Under the pieces are notes generated by a model. The model did no database searches, was not told where the DNA came from, and worked only from the letters and a program-made list of their open reading frames with translations. DNA of 64,000 nt, from the NCBI GenBank assembly GCA_026874595.1, contig CM049322.1:31433340-31497339 (forward strand). Reading direction: 5' to 3'. Below are positions 58,341 through 64,000 of the stretch, piece by piece (position 1 is the first letter of the stretch; each line of letters opens with the position of its first letter). Position numbers and translations under genes: made by a program. Source of the DNA: Sipunculus nudus (lineage: Eukaryota; Annelida; Sipuncula; Golfingiida; Sipunculidae).

Positions 58341-59635
58341 TACATTCATATAAAATACGTAAAAGAAACTGAGTACTTCAGATGAACATCGTGAGGCTCA
58401 AAGTACAGCCATAAAGCGTCACACCTGTAAATTTAAACTATGTCAGTGAAATCATATTTTTAACCGTCCCGAAGCTATTCAATGTGGCTCATGACCCAGA
58501 AAATATAATTCTTTCGATAAAACGGAAAAAAATATCCTCCTGTACCCTTGTATAAGCACGTGGGCATGTATCTTTTCTTCTGTTAATGTGTTGATGAACA
58601 CACTAATAATTACCCCACCATCAGCTACTATTCGCCAGTTGCAGAGAAAGAAATAAAAAAGACAATTTTTTGCTCAGCTGACTATAAGTGATCTGAGCTT
58701 TGGTCATGGTCCTTTGTCCGCCGGCTCGACGGCCGTGAACAGGGAACGTTTTGAAACCGTTACACCTACTAATCCAAAGTACGACATAGAGTTAGATGTC
58801 CCTAAATTCTCCAAATAAACCTAATGTTACACATTAAAACTTCCGACTTTAAAACCCACTGGTGATTATCTATTCTTATATGATATAGCTATAATTACTG
58901 TATATATTTCCTATATTTATGTTAGGAATTACTTCAATATTGGGCAAATCATTGAAGTTATGGGTCCAAATATAATACATTTTGTCAAAAATCAAGAAAT
59001 ATTTTTACTCACTTAATATGATAATTGTTAAGCTAGCGAGGTGTTTTCAAGCACATAACTATATTCAACTTAGTTTTAATTGTATACCAGAATCAAAATG
59101 TTGTAATTTTCTGAGGTAATTAGCATTAATGTAAAATGTTAAATGTTTACCCAACTTTGACCATGGCACATTTTCTCCTGTAAGCACTGTTGATATTATT
59201 TTCACATGATTAACATATTCATATTTTAAGATCTGAATTTAACAATTAGTTGATCACAAAGAATAGAGTTTATTAAACTCCTTAAACACCATATCAAGTA
59301 TTGTTTGTTTGCTTTTTTAACATGTGTGATATTCAGTATTAAATCAAAGATGAGATAATATTTAGTTTAATGTTGTTGTTTCTCCCTCATCAAACCGTGT
59401 ATAACTGATTTGAAAAGGGAATGTTTAATCAATTGTACAGAATACTTTATTTTTGTTAATAAGAGTAAGCATGTACACAAAACTAAAACTTCAATGTACA
59501 ATTACTTTGGGATAGTGATTCAAGGAATAATCCATAAGATGCCATGTTGTAGCATTATGGTTTTTAGTGATTTTATCTTTTAAACAAATTCTTTTAAATT
59601 TAAGCATTTTATAAATTGTAAAATATATGTGCATA

Positions 59636-60754
59636 CAGTCGCGACTTGACATTCCGACCCTTAACAATCCAGAAACCTTACAATCCGACGGTATTTAGCA
59701 ATAAACGAACGTGACCCATAGAAATTAGCCTTGACAAATCGACAGCCTTGGATTACGACTCCGACAAGACATTTCCCGACACAAACAAGGATACCCACGT
59801 ATTTTCTGACTTGACAATCCGACCGGTATATTATCCTTTGATGTCAGTCGTCGGGCTCGTGCACACAGCAACCTGATCAATTAGGGGTGAAATGCAGCGA
59901 TGCGTATTGTTCTAACTGTACACGAGAACCAATTATTGAGTCAATTTGGCTCACTTATTAAGTCAGTTTACATCTGTATGTGGCAGACATGTACCTCTCG
60001 GTGTGTGGATTACGCGGAGGTGGAGAACGGTGTCGGGGACCTTTTTCAGGCACTCAACAGCGCGGACCAAGTGACCGCGGAGCAATACCTCGTATTAGAC
60101 AACACAGAGCCCACGGAAGCAATGCCGACGGCCGCTGATATTGTGTCAATGGTCAAAGAAGATGGAGGCGACAGTGACAGCGAGAAGTGGGTTCTCCTAA
60201 ACCAGTAACTCTCAGAGACACGATTGAGGCAATGGAAACAGGGCTACGGTATATTGAGGAGTAGGGATTCGCTGCAGGGGACATTGATGCCGACCGCTTA
60301 AAAAAGTCCGTGAAAATGAAAAAAATAAAAGAACAAGATACCAGACAGATATGCCTGAATTCTTTAGACGCACATGAACTTAGTAGATCAACCTCATATA
60401 TATACATTTAGTTTATGTTTGTTCAGAAATATAAGCATATCTCATAATTGTAGAATCTGCATAGGTCGTCAGTCTTGACGAGCGTAGTATATATAGACAC
60501 GAATATAAGAATAAAAAAAAGTACTCCATGACGGATGTTTATATTTTCTAATTCACATTAATCATAACAACATCATATACGTAGTTTATTATAACAAAAT
60601 ACTTAATGAATTATAACAATTCCTCCAAACATTTAGGTCACATTGTATCTTTACCCTCGATCAGTCACCTTTATTGATTTGACAGTCCGACAGCCTTGCA
60701 ATCCGACGTAAATTAGCGTATTAGATTTAGTGTCAGATTATCAAGTCACGACTG
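59636..60754 (+). mobile_element. Deleted pogo/Tigger-like DNA transposon
   Basis: Terminal inverted repeats start CAGTCGCGACTTGAC on the left and CAGTCGTGACTTGATAATC on the right (reverse complement). They are flanked by TA on both sides (59634-59635, 60755-60756), the target duplication of the Tc1/mariner/pogo superfamily. Extra CAATCCGAC phrases lie just inside both ends. At about 1.1 kb it retains only the tail of a transposase gene. Confidence 0.75.
59984..60283 (+). pseudogene. Transposase C-terminal remnant (pogo/Tigger/jerky type)
   Basis: The + frame reads VDYAEVENGVGDLFQAL, then TAADIVSMVKEDGGDSDSEK and a stop at 60206-60208. A shifted frame continues PVTLRDTIEAMETGLRYIEE. The acidic linker followed by a T-x-x-D-A/T-I-x-x-M/L-x-x-L-R helix resembles the C-terminal region of Tigger/jerky-type transposases. 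The DDE catalytic core is absent and a stop or frameshift intervenes, so it is non-functional. Confidence 0.55.
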
Positions 60755-61288
60755 TACATAAATTTGACATGACCGAACTAAGGATAAATAATGATGCAAA
60801 TTACACATTTTGAAGTAATTTATATTCGTAAATTTTTCTGAATTGTAAATTTATAAAATTTATTCATTAAATAATTCCTATTCTCCTGTCAAAAATAGAC
60901 ATACTGAAAAAATAAGGTTTAATATAAACTAAAAATCCTGCCTCAGCAGAAAATGATATAAAGTTATCAGTCATTTTTGTCGATCTGTCTGTCCATCTGT
61001 AAATACTTCATATACAATACAATATCCCAAAAACCGATACTGGTTCTCCATGGCATTTATGTCACAGGTTTATTTTATTGATCATATATTTAGTACTTGA
61101 TTATCACCAAACAGCAGGATAATTTCCTCTTAGCTCTTCAAATGCTAATATATAAAAAACCATAACAATAGGAATAAGTATATTTTGCATTTGCTGAAAT
61201 TTTACAAAATTTAGCCGAGTGCCATGACCCATGTGTGCCTTGTTTTAAGCTGCTCTTGTTTTTATTTTGTATTGTGTCTTCTATTAAG

Positions 61289-61603
61289 GTATGGCACAGG
61301 TAACAGAAGTTGCGGAGGGAGGCGATGTCATACTAAACTGTACAGACTGGGTTGGAGATGGTTCATACACCATTCTCTGGTCTGTACCTGTATCCGGTGG
61401 AAATGAGCTGATAATGAGTCAGAATAAAGCATTCGGCGTTACAGACATCCCACGTGGTACAAGGTATTATGGAAGGCTGTCAAGACCAGAATGGGGCATA
61501 TGTGTGCTTTCCAATGTCACAAAAGGGGATTCAGAGATGTACCTGAGCATGCAGCATGTACCTGGTCATACAAATGAAAGAACATTCTTATACAAGATCA
61601 TTG
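61289..61603 (+). CDS. IgSF receptor gene B, V-like Ig domain exon
   Basis: This 315-bp exon is phase 1 at both ends. The acceptor is TTCTATTAAG ending at 61288 and the donor is ATTG|GTAAGT at 61604. It encodes about 105 residues. A V-set-like Ig domain is visible: B-strand GGDVILNCTDW with its cysteine, C-strand YTILWSVP with the core tryptophan, then RLSRPEWGICVLSNVTKGDS and the F-strand EMYLSMQH. The F-strand cysteine is replaced (Y-L-S). Another cysteine appears in the E-strand (WGICVL), which might pair with the B-strand one. Sequons NCT and NVT. Preceded in phase by the signal exon, this is the membrane-distal domain. The in-frame ATG at 61291 is internal, not a start. Confidence 0.85.
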
Positions 61604-62639
61604 GTAAGTTATAAGGGGTATTCTGATCAAATGTGAATATATAAGGTAATACTGAATCTTGTAAGAGGTAACGCATGAAAGCATATGAATAATTAGTAAA
61701 ACATAAGAAATGATTGTTTTGTGCTATGCTCATTGATTCTATTATCGAGGCAAAGTGTTTATCTTAATCAAATGATCAACAGGCGAATAGTAAATAATTC
61801 TGCTAAGTAACCAGCGTAGAATATATTTTATTAGGACACGTTTCATGTTATAATTACTCATAGAGAGAAATAAAAATTTATGTGTATTGTATTGGATTAT
61901 ACATTTTACATTTTGAAACAACGTCAAAACATTAACCTTTCATGATAAATCATTAATCCATGATAACACCAAAAAGCGAGGCAAATACTTAGATCCCCCC
62001 TATTTTTTTATACTGCCTAACAGCTCGCTTGGTATGTCTGACAGGGTTTTCGCAAACTATAGCCTAGGGATTTATCGGGCCGGCAATAGGAGATAGGCTA
62101 CCTGCGTTTCACAGTCCGACAGTCCAACTCATTTTACATCCAGAAAATGTGCTAATTAATAAAAATAATATAAACCCAAGGGCTGGAGTACCATATCCAA
62201 CCAGAAACACCAGCATAACCGTTTAATTCAAGCTTGAGCCAATTCTCTGAGCAGGTTTCTGACATTAATTAGGTCCTCAAGAAGAAAGTTAAAATATTTA
62301 TGTAACTATCACTGCAAAGGTTAAGATATTATTGATCTCACTTATCACACATATTCCCCTAATGAGCTCTTGTCCACTATCATATTATGCAATTTAATTT
62401 TGAAATTTAACAATATTTTATGTGCTAATCGTACTACATTTATCGAACTGAATTTCTTGTGCTTGAACAAGCGTCTTGTCTTGATAGTAGATTAAATGCA
62501 AGGGTATTTCTTTTATTTAAGAAATTTTCTTCTCATCCAGATAATTAATATTCATTTCAGTAGGGCTACAGGATAACTCCTGTCGATTTTACCGAGGTAT
62601 GTGAGCCTTTTGTTGTCCACAGACACTGATCTTTTTCAG

Positions 62640-62876
62640 GGAAACCAAGGTCAGATGAAATACCCGTACTTAGCATTTCAAACAACAATGTGAATGAAGG
62701 GGAACAAGTGTCACTGCAGTGTACCCCTCAAGTAAACACAGGAGGCACTAAGGAATAATCTTTTGCACAGGATGGTGTAGAAGTCCAGAGGCAGTTCAAC
62801 ATTTCAACATGGATCATACGAAAGGCTACAAGTAGTCGGACGGGGAATTATCGATGCCTAGTTAACAATATAGCTG
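62640..62876 (+). pseudogene. IgSF receptor gene B, second Ig exon with an in-frame stop
   Basis: This 237-bp segment is phase 1 at both ends. The acceptor is TGATCTTTTTCAG ending at 62639 and the donor is GCTG|GTACAA at 62877. It encodes an I-set-like Ig domain: VNEGEQVSLQCTPQ with the first cysteine, FAQDGVEVQRQF, STWIIRKATSSRTGNYRC with the second cysteine, and LVNNIAGT. The residue after GGTKE is TAA (62756-62758), a nonsense codon in an otherwise open and typical domain. Possible explanations are a null allele, a recently dead gene, exon skipping (it is phase-symmetric), or a base-call error. Everything else about the exon looks functional. Further exons of gene B would lie beyond the window. 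Confidence 0.75.
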
Positions 62877-62879
62877 GTA

Positions 62880-64000
62880 CAACGCCATAAATTTATTAAA
62901 AATGCAAAAAGACAAAATATAAATCACATTTATAACTGTGCGTTACCTGAATTTGCTGGAATATGGAATATAATCATTCCGGAAGAAATAATCATATTTT
63001 TTTCCACTCTCAAATCGATTCCTTTTGCGAAGAATTTTTTAATATATCTTGCAAATCTGCATAAATCTTCCTATTACAAATAAATCTCCATCTTGTTAAA
63101 CATTTGACCAAAGTTTCGGTGACCAGGCTCAAGATTTATGGAGGGAAATAAAATGCTAGTATACAGGAAATTCGAGTTGAGTCTAATGTTTGCAAAATAT
63201 TAATTAACTCAACAGTGCTGTACACTAGATACATATTCCTCTATTGGATGTTGTCAGTCCAGTTCCATCACCCACTGGTTTGTACTCTGCACTGAAAACA
63301 TCACGTGATAGAAATATATGGTGGTATGCGTTACACAGTTCAATATTGAATGACAAAGAAGAACTAGAGACCATAGGTCAAACGCTTGCCAGAAATCGAA
63401 AATGAAAGACAGACAGACAGAAAGATGAGCATATAGAAATCATCACTTGAATAACTCATATTCATCGAGGAAATAGAACAATAACAAGATATGGTAACTG
63501 GTAACTCGGAACTTCATTCCGAGCGCCTTTATCAAGGGGCCAAAGGCCATGGAAAATGAGAAAAGTTTGTGTTTGATCAAGATATTATGTTGCCTAGGCA
63601 GTCTGTCACTACATTCACTACCATTCGGGTAAAATTGCATTTACATATTTGAATAAGGACTTCAGAATGGGCCAGTAGGCACAATTTTACCCTGAGATAG
63701 GTAGCCATGGTAAAGGTAGGACAAAGCCACGTGTCTATAAAATTAAGGCCATGGATGCTTATTTTAGATGCTGCGAGTAAAATTGTTACATGGTTAGCAA
63801 ATTTAGAGATATAGCAGAAACATTGTATGTTGAGGTGTATCCTGTGCAACGCCCCCTGGTGGCCATTTTTCATAAATAAAAATAAGGTTTTCCAGCTTAT
63901 ATAACATAACGTAAAATTTATGTTTCAAAGCGATTACAAAAAAAATGAGGTTTTGAGGACCCATAAAGTGATATATCGAAAACATTTCAAGTTCCGCAAC
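62880..64000. other. Unassigned sequence, presumed gene B intron
   Basis: No further Ig, FN3 or transmembrane exon is visible up to the window edge. A short (ACAG)n tract lies near 63408-63422. Confidence 0.4.

Larger units (their letters stand above)
58668..61244 (+). repeat. Pearl/HINE-like element with nested DNA transposon
   Basis: The left end TTTTTTGCTCAGCTGACTAT followed by GTCCTTTGTCCGCCGG matches copy 1. The right end is CCGAGTGCCATGACCCATG...CCTTGTTTT at 61213-61244. Interior AT-rich units (ATGATGCAAATTACAC) match those at 4740-5030. A pogo/Tigger-like element occupies 59636-60754. Confidence 0.5.

Noticed and set aside
61224-61406. 60-codon frame overlapping the gene B Ig exon in another frame
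   Set aside because: It is a shadow of the real Ig exon, and its start is in the pearl/HINE-like tail.

Overview
This is eukaryotic nuclear DNA: AT-rich, intron-rich, with long dinucleotide microsatellites and many transposable elements. The ~156-bp tandem-repeat elements resemble the pearl/HINE elements and old ~160-bp satellites known from bivalves, so a marine mollusc, probably a bivalve, is my best guess; I could not confirm this by a search. Exons were called by eye from AG/GT borders, an open frame and matching intron phase.

The host genes are two incomplete immunoglobulin-superfamily (IgSF) receptor genes in tandem on the + strand. Gene A (2984-14161) is the 3' half of a single-pass receptor: an Ig domain without cysteines, two fibronectin type III (FN3) domains, a transmembrane exon, then four small exons carrying tyrosine motifs (TYEFL/YENL, TYQDL/YENV, TYEEL, TYEKL) and a stop. 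Its 5' end lies left of the window. Gene B (from about 56489 past the right edge) is the 5' half of a related gene: a signal-peptide exon, a V-like Ig exon and a second Ig exon interrupted by an in-frame stop. Every inter-exon boundary is phase 1, so the modules could be skipped, duplicated or swapped without shifting the frame. The likely role is cell-surface recognition signalling through SH2 proteins.

The space between and inside the genes is mostly mobile DNA. Left part (0-20 kb): pearl/HINE-like elements with 3' hairpins, a ~156-bp tandem array rich in perfect GGTCAnnnTGACC palindromes, a tRNA-derived SINE family (four copies), a ~280-bp tandem family and a putative hAT-like element inside gene A. 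At 21-25.3 kb a dead Ty3/gypsy-type LTR element (- strand, tRNA-Pro primer site) sits in an (AT)n-containing tandem array. At 29-30.2 kb two inverted C/G-rich minisatellites face each other. At 33.8-38.5 kb lies an apparently intact LTR retrotransposon with identical 202-bp LTRs, a 5-bp target duplication, a tRNA-Ser primer site and one 1352-codon Gag-Pol frame. From 38.5 to 56 kb I see no convincing gene. A deleted pogo/Tigger-like DNA transposon is nested in a pearl/HINE-like element in gene B's first coding intron.

No rRNA, standalone tRNA or CRISPR array was found. Most other open frames fall in repeats and are not annotated as genes.
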